Source: Kryptolebias marmoratus
Taxonomy: Eukaryota > Chordata > Actinopteri > Cyprinodontiformes > Rivulidae
Direction: 5' to 3'
NCBI RefSeq assembly: GCF_001649575.2
Contig: NC_051441.1
Coordinates: forward strand, 17,621,590 to 17,685,589
Length of the DNA stretch: 64,000 bases
Numbering within the stretch: the first letter of the stretch is position 1; each line of letters starts with the position of its first letter. The notes under the pieces were generated by a model. The model was not told where the DNA came from and searched no databases. It worked only from the letters and a program-made list of their open reading frames with translations. The position numbers and the translations under genes are program-made. Of the stretch, positions 11,576-23,870 are shown piece by piece.

Positions 11576-13058
11576 ATTTTGAAAACAGGGTAAAAGAATC
11601 ACCTGCCACAAAGACGTTTGCGTCAGCACTGAGCTATTTGTTCTGGTGCCTGGGTGGTTACAGGTCCCCGGGTTGAGGCCTGGCCCAGGCCCCTGTGAGA
11701 TCACATCGGCGTAGACTGGGCAGGAGTCCACCCGGAGGTGGAACTAATGAGCCCATGTGCTCACAGACACTTCAGAGAGCCAGATGCTGGGAAGAGAGAC
11801 GTCCACCGAGTTTTTCACAGCACCTCCCCTGGAGAGACGAAGAGAGGGGAACCCGGTCAGGCTTCACACGCATGCTGGACGGAGAACCGACTGGGTTCAG
11901 ACACACATCTTATCTTCATTATCACACTCGCTCACATACATCTTCCCTTCGCTGGGTCCACACAGAAGACTGTTTCCACTATTCCTCTCGCCGACGCCGC
12001 ACGCAAGGTGAAACTGCGTAATAAAAAAAGGATTCGGGGCTCATGTCTATCTATTCCATATGATCTGCCTGCTCCAGTAAAAGTCACGTATGCACTCTGG
12101 TGCCTGGCTTTACCGTATTACTGATGCAGCTCTGACCTCTCCGATCTGATGTCTCATTCAGAGAGGTTAACAAATACCATCTTTAAATGTGTTTCAGCTG
12201 TCGCATGGGTAATCCTGACCCCTCCCTTCCTCCTGCTCACCCCATACACACACACACACACTTACACGCACTGGGAAGTATTGTTCAGAGACCGGACATG
12301 GTTTTGACCTCATCTTGTCTGCAACGGAACAACAATAAAGGTTTATGAAGCACATATTTGCAGCAAGATACGGGATCAAGACACGAAAATCCTCGAGGCT
12401 TTGGGCGTCGTTGTTTACTGCTTTCTGCATCTATTCAGATTCTGATAATCTGTCCAAGAGAACCATATTTCCAGCTTGTTTACTGGGGAACTGTCTGAAA
12501 TGGACTCGGGATTACAGGGAGTCTCTGTTGACCTTTGCCAAAGGGAACAAAACTCAAGGGCTGCTGGAAGACAGTGCGACAAAAGATCAGTAACGGGCTT
12601 TTCGACGGGACACTTTTGCCAGCCATCTAATGGAAATTCGAGATGCAGACTGAGGTGGTGATGTTATGAGAAAAACTCCCTGGGAAGGAGAGCACGTCTG
12701 TCACCAGTCCTTCTGCTGCCTCATCCTCTCCAGAGCGGAAGACTGCCACAGCCCAGAGGACACAGATAATGCGATACCGCCTCTTTCCTTTCTTTCTCTT
12801 GTACAGCATTCTCAACTTCGGTCTGGATCAAAGCAGAGATGGATCATCCTCACTAAACCACAGAGAGGGACTCCTCGGGGGCCGTTTTAACGCTCAGAAA
12901 GATACGCCGTGTCTCCTTAATCTCGAAAGTCAGATCTGGTGTCTTTGACCGCTGTCATGCGGGACTTACTGCATTCTTGTTGCAAAACGGAAAACCAGCA
13001 GGCTCATTAGCAACACGAGCTGACAACAGTGTGGGTAACTGCATTTCATGGATTCAAA
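11576..13058. other. intergenic, no gene recognised
   Basis: Overlapping plus-strand frames between 11695 and 12124 lack any family signature. A short CA run lies near 12247-12260. Confidence 0.55.
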
Positions 13059-13063
13059 CAGTG

Positions 13064-13475
13064 TGTCAGGTATGGTAAGGAGGCGAACCCAGAGTGCAGA
13101 CTCATTTCATAAAGAAAACGAATTTATTAAAATAAGATAAACAAAAAACAAAAGGCTGACGTGGCAGCAAAATAAAAACTAAGTCTTAACAAGAAGAAAT
13201 AAGGCGTGGAGCAGAACATAGCAACAGGGAACAGAAAACAATGATCCAGCGGCGTGTGGGGGAGATGACCGGGTTTTTAAACAGGAGGTGATCGGAAAGT
13301 GGGCACACGTGAAGCAATTAACAAGACCTGAGACAGGTGTAGATGGGCGTGGCATGAAGGCAAAAGAGTGACTGGGGAAAGAGTGAACGGTGACAGCAAA
13401 CAAGAACAGGAAAAACTGAACTGAAACAATAACTCGAACAGAAACAAGATAATAACAAAAACCCAAATCCTCACA
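13064..13475 (-). mobile_element. solo-LTR-like element with perfect 5-bp target duplication
   Basis: 412 bp starting TGTCAGG and ending CCTCACA, flanked on both sides by CAGTG (13059-13063 and 13476-13480). On the minus strand it has a TTTAAAAAC TATA-like box and AATAAA near its far end, the order expected in an LTR (U3-R-U5). No internal retroelement sequence adjoins it. Same family as 19597-20057 and 35463-35903. Confidence 0.75.
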
Positions 13476-13480
13476 CAGTG

Positions 13481-14110
13481 TAGCAACATGTTACCTAAAC
13501 CAGGTTGAGCTGTAATACGTGTGTGTCTGACTTAAAGAGAGACAAAGCAGAAAGAGTTGATTACATCAGCTATCACCATATGTGTATGAGGCAGCCATAT
13601 TTAGTGTTAAGGTAGAGGCCCAAGCTGGAAATCTCACTGTTTATCTGCGAAACTCTAAATTTCTGACTTCTGAATACAAAACAGTGTCATGGCAGAACTA
13701 ATAAAAGAGACCCAGCTTGTTAGTTTTGATCAGTTTATTACAAAAGAAAATTTGAGCAGAAAATCCCAAGCAGCTGAATATGTCTGACCTAAGACTGTAA
13801 GACAAACAAATCTTATCACTCCGGGCCATGTCACTCGGAGGGCGGCAGGATCTTACATCAAAAGGTGAACAGACGTACTCTACATGACATGAATCTTATT
13901 TTCCATAACAATATAACACATTATGATGGGAAACCAGAGGGGTTTGATAATAACCAGAGTAACTACTATAAAAAAATATATAATTTAACACAGGCAATAA
14001 TATATAAATTATAATATTAATACAATACAAGTGTATTTCTTTTAAGATTGTATGCTTTCAAAATCCTATAGCAACATGTTCACTAAGGTAGTATTTCTGT
14101 GTGTGACAAG

Positions 14111-14145
<35 letters not shown>

Positions 14146-15524
14146 TTTTACACATAGGGCAATTTAGAGTCAGCATTTACATAACATGCATCATTTTGGA
14201 CTATGTGTGAAAATCAAAGAGCCCAAAGAAAACCCATACACACATAAGGAGAACATACAAATAAGATTTGGCCACTAAAAGCCATTCAGAAATACACGAG
14301 TTATCTATTTGGTAAGAATCGATAAAGTATGAGTAATCTGCAGGACCTGTGGTTCAGACAGCTCTTGTCTGGGTGTTAAAAAGCTTCCCACCTCCTCCTG
14401 GGAGCTGTGCGAGCATTAAGATGCTCTGTCACACTCTGGGTGATGGCTCCGCGTCATTAGAACTAGTTGCTTTAGCGGCGTTCGGTCCAGCAACACGACC
14501 ACGGCTCGGCTGGTAAATCAGTTTGACCGTGGAGTGTTTGTGTCCTCGGGCACAACAAATTCAGGACCTGTTGGATTACAGCTCATGGCTAGTTATCTTG
14601 TGCACGCACACACATAACAGTCCGTCATTAGCAACGGCTGCCCTGTGCCGATATATCCCTGGTGTCTCTTTTTTTAGGTCTTTGACCTCCCCATTCAAGG
14701 ACAAAGGAAGTGTGCAGATGGGAGCAAGTTGAGCATAACTCCTGGGATTCTTAAACATGATTTGATTAGCAGAAAGTGTGCTCCTTATTTAAGAGCTATT
14801 AGCTGGTTTTCCTTCCCGTTGCATTGTATAGTAGATGATAAATTGTCTCTGCCTTTGGTACTTATGCTTAATAAACATGTTTTAAAACTTTTAATGTTCA
14901 CCTTCTTGTATTATTTTATAAAGATTGGATAAACAGTTTGCAATAAGGGACCCCAAAGGGTGTGTGGTAAGAAAACTATTAGATCTCACTGAGATGTGAC
15001 TACTTGGAGATACAAAACTTCAAGAAAATATGCAAAACTTTCCCATGTAATAAACCTGAATTGTTTGCACATGTTGCACAAATGTTGCACCAACTCCTGG
15101 CAACACTTGGGCCAAGACTTGCAGGGAGTTGCACTTAAGTACTGCACACCTGCGACTGCCGCTCAGCAGTAGCGAGAACGTTGAGCAGGAGTTGAGAGCT
15201 GAGAAATCGGGAGTGTTGACTGTAAATGCTCGGTCTCTCCTCGGTCCAGCAGTCATTTTGGGATGAGATGTCCAGCAGTCCAGAGCTCAGAGAACAAGTG
15301 CAGAAGGTGCAGGATGTGGACCGGGCTGACATGAAGGCTGCAGGTCTCCTTGCTGCTGCTTCTGCTCTGAATGTCCGGTTCTCACTGTCGCCTCTAATCA
15401 GTCACAGTTTACTTATAAAAATTGCCAACCCTTCACAAAGTCGCCTCACATTTCTCTCACACTGTTTGACTTTCTTACAGATCTCCGTGAAACTGCAGAT
15501 TATAATATGCGTAGGACGTTGTGT
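13481..15524. other. intergenic, no gene recognised
   Basis: Contains the (AC)n at 14114. 15226-15390 on the plus strand reads ELREQVQKVQDVDRADMKAA, an amphipathic-looking stretch that I cannot tie to a family or to splice sites. Confidence 0.5.
14114..14144. repeat. (AC)n microsatellite
   Basis: 31-bp uninterrupted AC run. Confidence 0.95.
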
Positions 15525-15860
15525 GCTTAAAAGAATAGCTCATGTCCTACCTGCTGTAGATAGCTCTTTGAGCGATCTCGGTTTGAAGACATAAAATTTA
15601 GTTCTGAGCAGACTGATGAGCTCATCTCTAGTCCATGTAAGCTGAGGCCAAAGTTTACTGGAATTGTCCTAAAACGGCTCTAATCTCAAAGGTTTTACAG
15701 CAGTTGATGCAAATGTTATTTTCTAAACCTTCACATCGACTCTTATAGCACAAATAGCAGCAGATCGAGCCCTTCCAGTGCAGTGTGGGCTCTTCAAGCA
15801 CAAATATAATGTTTCTCCGGAATAACCACGTCATGTCAAACTCTGACGGCAGTGCAGAGG
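15525..15860 (+). repeat. R2 dispersed repeat, copy
   Basis: TGCTGTAGATAGCTCTTTGA, CAGACTGATGAGCTCATC and AAACCTTCACATCGACTCT align with the 5.2-kb and 25.2-kb copies. Confidence 0.65.
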
Positions 15861-16030
15861 TTTAGGAAATAAGGTTTGCCTTGAATTTCTTTGGGACTGG
15901 AGCTGTTATGGTAGTAATCCACTTTAATCTTGGCTCCGCTCGGATTACCTGTTAGTTTGGCAATTAAGGGCAATCTTAAACATTTTTTTCTGTAAATTGA
16001 ATTCTGACCTTTCAGTTTAAAGGAAGAAAA

Positions 16031-16042
16031 ATATTATATATA

Positions 16043-16081
<39 letters not shown>

Positions 16082-16119
16082 TATATATATATATATATCA
16101 TATATATCATATATATCAT
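16031..16119. repeat. (AT)n microsatellite, interrupted
   Basis: About 90 bp of AT repeats with ATATC interruptions; self-complementary throughout. Confidence 0.95.
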
Positions 16120-17449
16120 GTAAAATGTATGAAAAAGTGGAGTCAGGCTGGATAAATAATAAATAATAATTATGAACAGATCGTTAGTTTACTAGCACAG
16201 GATCTCCCACAGTGCTCCTAAAAAAAATCATTATTACCATATTATAATAGAAGTTATTAGCAGGTGTTCAGTCATTCACCACGTCACTATGTGCAGTTTA
16301 ATTCTTACTCGTACATTTTTGATATCTCTGTTTAGGATTATATTAACATGTAAATGATTCTGATTTTAAAAAGCTAAACAAAGAAAAATACCCCCCTGAA
16401 ATCGTTCAGGCACTGAACTGAAATTGAGCAAAAAAGCAGCCAAATAAAAATAAAGCATACTCAGAAAATTCAGAAAATCTGAAGAACTGTCGACCAAGAA
16501 CGCTTTGAAAGACGACAAGACAGTCTGGGTCGTTGGATAAAAAATAACAGGAAAGAGGGCCGATTGAAGACTTTTGCACAGTTCTGTAAGTCATCCTCCG
16601 CTCACACTATGATTGTTTTGCCCGTTAATTATGTGGGTTTTAAAAAGGTGCGTTGATCTACGGATTGTCCGCTGTAATAATACTGCTAGAAATTCAAGGT
16701 CACTCTCCTGAAGGTGTGTGTGTGTGTGTGATGTGCAGGTGTCTGGAGATAGATTTCTCCCCCCTCCTGGGTGGAGGTCTGACCCGAGTCGTCCCCCTGT
16801 GACCCTGCGGATGATTACTGTGACCGAGACGAGTCTGATCCCTCTGGTGATGGTGGGCTTTTGATGGCCGCTTCAAATTGATGCTGCAACAAGATTGAAT
16901 CCCACCACCAACTGTGACACACACACACACACACACCAGCAGACGGCATATAGGAGCAGGAGCTTATACGTATTTCCATCATTTCTTTTTCACCTTATAC
17001 ACTGATATCTGTCACATCGCTGCCGCTTTTCAGCGCATGAGAGGAAGAAACTGAGCCGTAAAAAACAAACCTCAGAAAGATTTTATTATTAGGCTCTTCT
17101 ACTTTTTTTAATCCTCATAACACAGAAAGTCATAGCCCTGTGGTAAAAGAGCAGGGATAATTTTTTTCCGCCATTAGTTTTTATACAGCAGTCCTGTTTC
17201 CTGACTGTTTGATGTTTTCTTACTTTAATTCAACCAAGTGAGGGAGCTGATTTACAAGCAGCACAGGACCGCTTCAACCTTGCCCCTGCTTTTTTGCGGC
17301 AGGGTTAGTAGGACGAGACTAATGGCGAAAGCAGACTAAAACCTCTGAAACGTACAGCTAGTTCAGGAAAAAAAAGGTCTGTATGAGCAGATATTTTCAG
17401 TGAATAATGTGATTTATTTTTAAGGTGAAAGCCTGACATTCTGGACAAG
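16120..17449. other. intergenic, no gene recognised
   Basis: Two short GT/CA runs (about 16713-16730 and 16917-16936) and otherwise nothing recognisable. Confidence 0.55.
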
Positions 17450-17790
17450 GATCTGAACACGGTCGCTGCATTTTGTGGTTTTGCTAACAGACAGACAGTG
17501 ATGACTCCAATAGTTAGAGGCAAAGTTCTTGTGCGATCAGTTAGCTCTCAAAGTATATGTTGGGGATGACTTTCAGGTACTACCAGACCAAATCTTAGAC
17601 CAATACCTCTAAAACTGACCGAGTTATAGCTGTTTTGGTGCTTTCTGAGGTTGTCTAACTGTGGTGGCCAGCTTAAATTAGAATGACTCAAAACATGTAT
17701 CAGGTGTTGACGTCCTTCAAGCGATTATTTGTCAAGTTTCAATAAAATTCGACAAACAAACACGCACACAGTCACAGGCAACAACATCAT
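17450..17790 (-). repeat. R1 dispersed repeat, copy
   Basis: Reverse-orientation copy: GCTAACAGACAGACAG, then a second unit with CTACCAGACCAAATCTTAG and a decayed core (GTGGTGGCCAGC). The TTTCAATAAAATTCGACA end corresponds to the family's TTAATGAAAC block. Confidence 0.7.
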
Positions 17791-19365
17791 GGCCTTTGAC
17801 AGCGGGCAGTAGTTACTGTAATATAATGAAAAGCTGAATCCAGTGAAGCTCTGCACAGGAACTAACGCAGGAAAGAGTCAAACAGACCTGACACTTCAAG
17901 ATGGTGGAGGAGAGGAGAAAGGGAGGGTTAGGAAGTAATGGCATCAGTGGACTCCTTCACACACACACACTGCTCAACACACACCGCCACAACACACACT
18001 GTGGCAAATTTGCCCAAAGTGGCAGATATAGAAGGACAAATTTGACTTTTCTACAATTAAAGGACTAAAGTCACTGTGGTAATCAGTATCAATCATTGAT
18101 AAGATCATAAGTTTATTTTGATGTTGTCAGAAACCAACAACATGTAATCTGTACCAAACCCATTTAGGAACCAGCTCAGATTCTGAGAGGTTTGTCCAAA
18201 CCTGACTCCCATCGTAACATTTTGCATAGAAAACATTCATCTGACCCTGCTCAGAGTTAGACAGAATGGTAAGTTATGGATTTTTAAAATAAAATTTGAT
18301 TACAAAATCTAAGTGGTGATGATGTGAGACACTCAAGTACCACTGAACACAAATAAATACTGAATAACATATATGTGTGTGTGTGTGTTTGCACTACAGA
18401 TTTTGTGCTTATTTTCTGCCACACTAAGCGACCAAACAGGAAACACAATTTGCAGTAAGTTTTTTCATATCTATCCGTTTGAATAATAATAAAGAGGAAA
18501 TCAAAGTGCTGAATTTTGACATACAAAAACAGAAAAAGTTCAAATCTGTTGTTTTGTTTTAATTGCTTGGCAGCATCCTCTCCTCTTCTTCCTCATCCGT
18601 TCTCCTCTCCCTCTTTTCTGAACACTTTAATAAGTGAAAGTGTTGGCTCGGAACAAAAAAGAAAAGAAAAGAAAAGAAAAACTACTCATGGGATAAACAA
18701 AGTGCCGAGTGACTTCAGGGTCTGGGATCTTCAAATAAACCCCTCCTGGGTGTCATGGGGACCAGGAAGTGGAATTAAGTGCTATATTAGCTGACCTTCA
18801 TCTTGTTGTTTGTCCCAACCTGCCTGGCTGGGATCATGGCTGGTCGGTAACCACGGTCTCCAGCTCCAACAATGCCGGCATTTCCATCGGTTAAAAAAAG
18901 AAATACACACACACACACTGGCTTTAGGGGTTTACTGAGCAAACAAGAGGAGCACTGCCAAACACTCCTCGTTCCCACATTTCACAATCTCTTTCTATAT
19001 TGCCATTTCTCCCTCTTGTCTCCTGCACATCCTTAGAGCCCTGAGAAGACGGCAGACAGTTCTGGGTCGAGCGTGAGACAGAAACGTAGGAGGACAGACG
19101 GACGACTTGCGTGCAAGAACCCGAAATAACTCCCAACTATACAAACGTTTCGCTTTAGATTCCAGAGTGGCTGTACGGTAAAACTTCCCTTTTCGTAAAA
19201 AATGAAAAAAATCAACTTTCATTTAAATTGTATTGTAATTTTTTTTTTTTTTTTTTTTTTTTCACAAAATAAATAAACAGAACTTTTGCAACCGCATATC
19301 TACAAAATGGCCCTAGAGGAACGTTTGTTGAAGGGTCCCTATTGAGAAAAAAATGTGGTTAAATA
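17791..19365. other. intergenic, no gene recognised
   Basis: Holds short CA and AAAAG runs (18659-18681) and the poly-T tract. Minus-strand frames at 18787-19222 show no family. Confidence 0.5.
19239..19262. repeat. poly-T tract
   Basis: 24 T in a row about 100 bp left of the Tc1-like element. Confidence 0.9.
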
Positions 19366-20930
19366 CACTGAACAAAAATATAAACTCAACACTCCCATTT
19401 TTCATGAGCTGAACTCAAAGATCTAACACTTTCTACGTACACAATAGGCCTTTTTCTCCCAAACAATGTTCACAAATGTGTGCAAATCTGTGCTAGCCAG
19501 CCAAGATAATCCATCCACCACACAGGTGTGACGTACCAAGATGCTGATTAGACTTTAGGTTGGCCACAGTAAAGAGCCGCTCTAAAATGCACCGTTTGTC
19601 AAGTTTGCGAGTGGATGGGTTGGCTTTAACACAAATGCAGGCAGACACGGAGGAACTCAAAGAAAAACTAATTTAATAAATAACAAAACAAAAGGCTGGT
19701 GTGGCAGCAACAAAAACTAAACAACAAAAACTTACAGAATCCAGATTTGAGGACAAGACTTGAGGAAGATAGGACTTCACATGAAAGTGACAATGAACCA
19801 GTGAGTAAGTGAGGAAGACGACCAGGTTTTAAAGACTGAGGGTAACGAGTAGGGGGAAACAGGTGACTGACTGGCAACAAGAGACAGGTGTGGGTGGTGA
19901 GGCAGGTCGACAGGTAATGAGCAGAGGAAAAGTGAATGATGACGAGAACACAAAGGGCACAAGGAGCAAAAACTATACAAAGACCCACAACGACAAAACT
20001 AAACATGAGGACAACCAAATAACAAAGTAAAAGAAACAATAAACCCAAATCCTGACACTGTTTGCTTTTAATGTATCAGGAGGTCTGGGCGGGGTTCAGA
20101 ACACCAGTCAGTACCAGGTGTGACCACCATTTGCCTCACGCAGAGCAACACACCTCCTAGAGTTGATCAAGTTGTTGATTGTGGGATGTTGTGGAATGTT
20201 GGCCCACTCCTGTTCAATGGCTGTGTGAAGTTTCTGGATGTTGTGAGGATCTGGAACAAGCTGTCGTGTACGTCGATCTAGAGCATCTCAAACGTGCTCA
20301 GTGGGTGATGTATCCAGTGAGTATGCTGGCCATGAAAGAACTGGGATGTTTTCAGCTTCCAGAATTGTGTATAGATCCTCATAATGGGGCGGCACATTAT
20401 CATGCTGCAGCGTGAGGTGATGGTTGTGGATGAATGGCTCAACAATGGGGCCTTAGGGTCTCGTCACAGTATCTCTGCGCATTCAAAATGCCATCAATAA
20501 AATGCACCTGTGTTTGTTGTCCATAACATACACCTGCCCATACCATAACCCCACTGCCACCATGGGCCACTCACCCACACGACGCCACACACACAGTCAG
20601 CCACCTGCCCTGAAAACCAGGATTCATCCGTGAGGAGAACACCTCTCCAACGTGCCATAGGCCATCGAATGTGAGCGTTTGTCCACTCGAGTTGGTTACA
20701 ACGACGAACTGCAGTGATTGGAGACCCAGATGGGGACGACGAAGATGCAGATGAGCTTCCCTGAGATGGTTCCTGACAATTTGTGCAGAAATTCTTTGGT
20801 TCTGCAAACTCATTGTTGCAGCAGCTGTCCGGGCGGCTGGCCTCAGACGGTCCTGGAGGTGAAGATGCTGGATGTGGAGGTCCTGGGCTGGCAGAACGGT
20901 TTTGTGTAATAACTGAGAGGAAACTGGAAA
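19366..20930 (-). mobile_element. Tc1-like transposon, 3'-truncated, interrupted by an LTR-like insertion
   Basis: The left end, at a TA, is CACTGAACAAAAATATAAAC, the inverted-repeat end of a well-known fish Tc1-like family. The minus strand encodes transposase pieces: RWPMARWRGVLLTDESWFSG (second DDE-domain D in TDES), NHLREAHLHLRRPHLG, and lower down HHNAAPHYEDL-like and MTPIEHVWD equivalents around 20160-20420. Stops and frameshifts are numerous. No right inverted repeat is found near 20930-20990, so the end is lost. A solo-LTR-like element (19597-20057) splits it. Confidence 0.85.
19597..20057 (-). mobile_element. solo-LTR-like element nested in the Tc1-like transposon
   Basis: 461 bp, starts TGTCAAG and ends CCTGACA, flanked by CCGTT (19592-19596) and CTGTT (20058-20062), a 5-bp target duplication with one mismatch. 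Sequence blocks match 13064-13475 throughout. Because it lies inside the transposon, it inserted after the Tc1-like element arrived. Confidence 0.8.
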
Positions 20931-20984
20931 TGTTGTAAAAGAAAAACAAAACAAGTTTGTTTTTTTTTTTGGCCAATCTAAGAA

Positions 20985-21150
20985 CATTTCTTTCTTTGTG
21001 TTTTTTTTAAAGTGGACGTTTTCGCCACCTAGTGGTGTGGCACAGGTATGTCAGACTTTTTGTTAAGATAGTGCGAACGTAAAAAAAAAACCCCCGGCAG
21101 AAACGGAGAAAAGAAATATCAGTTTAAACAAATATCCGGAGTAACATGGA
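20985..21150 (+). repeat. R3 repeat carrying a CTCF-core-like site
   Basis: AAAGTGGACGTTTTCGCCAC then CTAGTGGTGTGGCACAGG; the 13-mer core is at 21023-21035 on the minus strand. It lies immediately beyond the truncated end of the Tc1-like element. Confidence 0.65.
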
Positions 21151-23269
21151 CAGGGCTTAAGATTAAAGGGTGAATTTCATTGTCTTTAGGTGTCTGATGA
21201 GCAGTGAGCTAGCGTGAGGCAGCTGAAGGACTCTCCTTGCTCCACATCCACTCTGGCTTTGTGGCAGACGTGCGAAAAGAGCTCCTTCATGAGCCGATTG
21301 TCTTACTGATCATTTAGCTTGGACCATGAAAATGACAGAGGAGAGGAGGGGTGTGACGGGGTGAAAAATATCGCAGCCACCATCCAAAAGCCAAGTGGCT
21401 TAGTGCTGCATGGAAATGGTAATGAGAATAAAAAGAACCATCGGTCTGTGTGCGCTCCTCTGTCCCGGCCTATCCAGGACGGGGTCGAGGCCTCTCCAGT
21501 GGGGCTTCTCCGGGATCCATAAGAAAAGCCTTTGTGCTCTAATCTAGTAAGCCAAGAAATTCAGCATTTGAACCAGGGATGTTGAAAGAAAGGAGAAGGA
21601 GAAGTAGGAGGGCGGTTTTGGTGAGAGTGGACGAGTGATTGGATGGGAGGGGGGGGGAAGGTGCCGCCATGAAAATCAGACTTTGTTTCCAGTTTTGCTT
21701 ATATCTAATTCTACGTGTGTGTGCGCGCATTGGTCACACATAGGTGGCAGATATCAAGGGCCTCTTTGAGCCCCTTTCTTGCTTCGTTCGTTGTTTCAAA
21801 GCACCTCGTTCCTTTCTTCAGCTGAACCCCAACCATGACTGACGGCTGGAAATTAAAAAAAAAAAAAAACAACCCAACAACGAGTGAGTGGAAAATGCAA
21901 CGTATCACCTGGTTTTTGGGAAACGCAGTCAAACGAGTGTCGAGCAAAACACTTTCAGCTGTAAGGAATGTGTTTGGCTCCCCGCCGAGCCCGCTAGTCT
22001 TCCTACAAGCGCAAACCAAATATATCGGAGGCTAATCTGGAGAGCTCTGTTTGTCTGATCTGATCGTATTTGCCGAACCGGCGTTTGCTCGCTGTCGGAT
22101 CGCTTCGCCGTTCGTGAGCGCGCGTGGGGGGCAAAGTCAACAGGGATTGGGGGACTACATTGGGTCGGCTGAGAAAACACCCTGTTAGATTGCTCTCTGT
22201 TTAGTCGTGGTGTGGGTTGGGTGGGGGGGGGGCCTTGGGAGCAAACAAGACAGCATCTGTGGTGCAGCTCTGGTTTTTAACGGAGGGTTTAAAAGACAGA
22301 GCGGGAAGCCAAGTGGGTTTGACAAAAAAAAAAAAAAAAAACGACAAAAAAACAAAACCAACCAAGGCCGTGATTGCTTATAGTTTTCCAGATCAACAGA
22401 GGGGTAGGAGAGATCTCACACGTCAACTCGCGCCTGATTGAAATGATTGAGCCTCTCAACGCGGTGTAAAGTCGCTGTGTTTGCCGCAGAAACAGAAAAC
22501 AGAAAACAGAAAACACAGCCTGTGCGGTCCTCCCTGGGGTTCCTGCTTCGTCGCAGCTCATTTTGGTTGATCCCCACAATTAGCTTCAGTCCCCCGCGGT
22601 ACCATAAAACATCAGTCAGAGTCGTTAACATTGTTCACTTGCACTGCACTTAATGAATGTCTTGTCAATACATTGTAAATAATGACTGATTAAATTGTTA
22701 TTGGACACTTTGCGCCACCACTCCCCACTTCTTGTTTTTCTTCTCTGTCTGTCAGGCTGCTTGATAAGAGACTGTGAATGGGATTAAGGCTCCCTGCTAT
22801 GCCTTCTCAATGGTTTGTGCCCTTCAGAAGTTCTTTAATGGGCTTTTTAGACTTTTAAAATGTATTTTCTACCTTGTTCTCCAATATATGTGTTTTTTAA
22901 AAGAGGGAGTCTCAGTAATTATTAAGGGGGCCTATATATAAGCACTAAAGCTGTTCGACTGTTGTTCTTTTGTTTCCATCACAGTTTTTGATTTGCTTCT
23001 CTTCCCCCGCAGCTTTATAGGAAACCTCATTTGAAACATGCGTCGAGCTGTGCACATCATTCCTGACTGGTTTGATCGGGAGTACTGCGATATGAAACGT
23101 GTAAAAGACCGCAAATAATTTCCACGCACGCACGCACACACACAAGGAGTGGATTTTGGCAAAACGAGTGAGAAAACCGCAGCCCTCCTCGGAGCTCACA
23201 GACAGACATCGGTCAAAGTTTAAACGGGTCACAGAAAGTTGACATGACTGAGATGGCATCTTCATATTT
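21151..23269. other. intergenic, no gene recognised
   Basis: 22010-22200 is CpG-rich and could be a conserved element or CpG island fragment; G runs at 21651-21660 and 22222-22231. No coding family seen. Confidence 0.5.
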
Positions 23270-23870
23270 TATGGTTTTAATACGATCGTAGTTTTAGTTT
23301 TATGATCGTTGGAGATGTTGTCATGAAATGTTCAACTCAGATGTGGGTGTTTTTTATCCGGTCAAACTTTGGAGCTGCCCAAAGATTTTTTGTTTCTCTT
23401 AAAATAAAACTATTTTGTTTCCACAAACTTTACATCTTCTAGACAGTTTACACATCAGAACGTAGGCATTTTTGGTCTTCTTTCACCCAGTGTGTCTCTC
23501 GCCGCTTTGGAACTTGCAGTTTTCTCTTAGATCACACCGGAGTTCAAAGTTCACACATCCAAACGCTCATCGACTCCCATTAAATCTGAGATTTCTCATC
23601 AAAACTGGAAGTGAAGGGTCTGTTTAACCTATCATATCCTATCCTATCTCCTTCATACGACACTGTAGACACATAAAAATGGACTTTGTGTGATGACCGG
23701 ATGCTCCTGTCACTTAGAGTTCAGGAATTCTTTCAATATGACTTTTTGAGTCTCACTTTGTCATCTGTTTCTGTTTGCCTGCCTTATTAAGAGTGCATCA
23801 GGGAGTGAGAGATGGCAGTAGCTTTAGCATTTATTTTCATCTTGGTTCTCTTTACGCTTCTTGTGCAGGT
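23270..23870 (+). repeat. R4 dispersed repeat, copy
   Basis: Shares ACACATCAGAACGTAGGCAT, TTTTGGTCTTCTTTCACCCA and ATCCAAACGCTCATCGACTC with 33500-33660, and ends with the AGAGTGCATCAGGGAGTGAG block also found near 33760. Confidence 0.55.

Noticed and set aside
15226..15400. plus-strand stretch ELREQVQKVQDVDRADMKAA as a coding exon
   Set aside because: Reads like a helical protein segment, but no flanking splice sites of good quality and no family I recognise.
19668..20048. 126-codon hydrophobic minus-strand frame that looks like a membrane protein (also 3846-4118, 13179-13489 and 35380-35761)
   Set aside because: All are the same T-rich strand of the solo-LTR-like family; the hydrophobic residues come from TTT/CTT-rich codons.
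20494..20976. 160-codon minus-strand frame
   Set aside because: Not a host gene: it is the broken Tc1-like transposase (RWPMARWRGVLLTDES).
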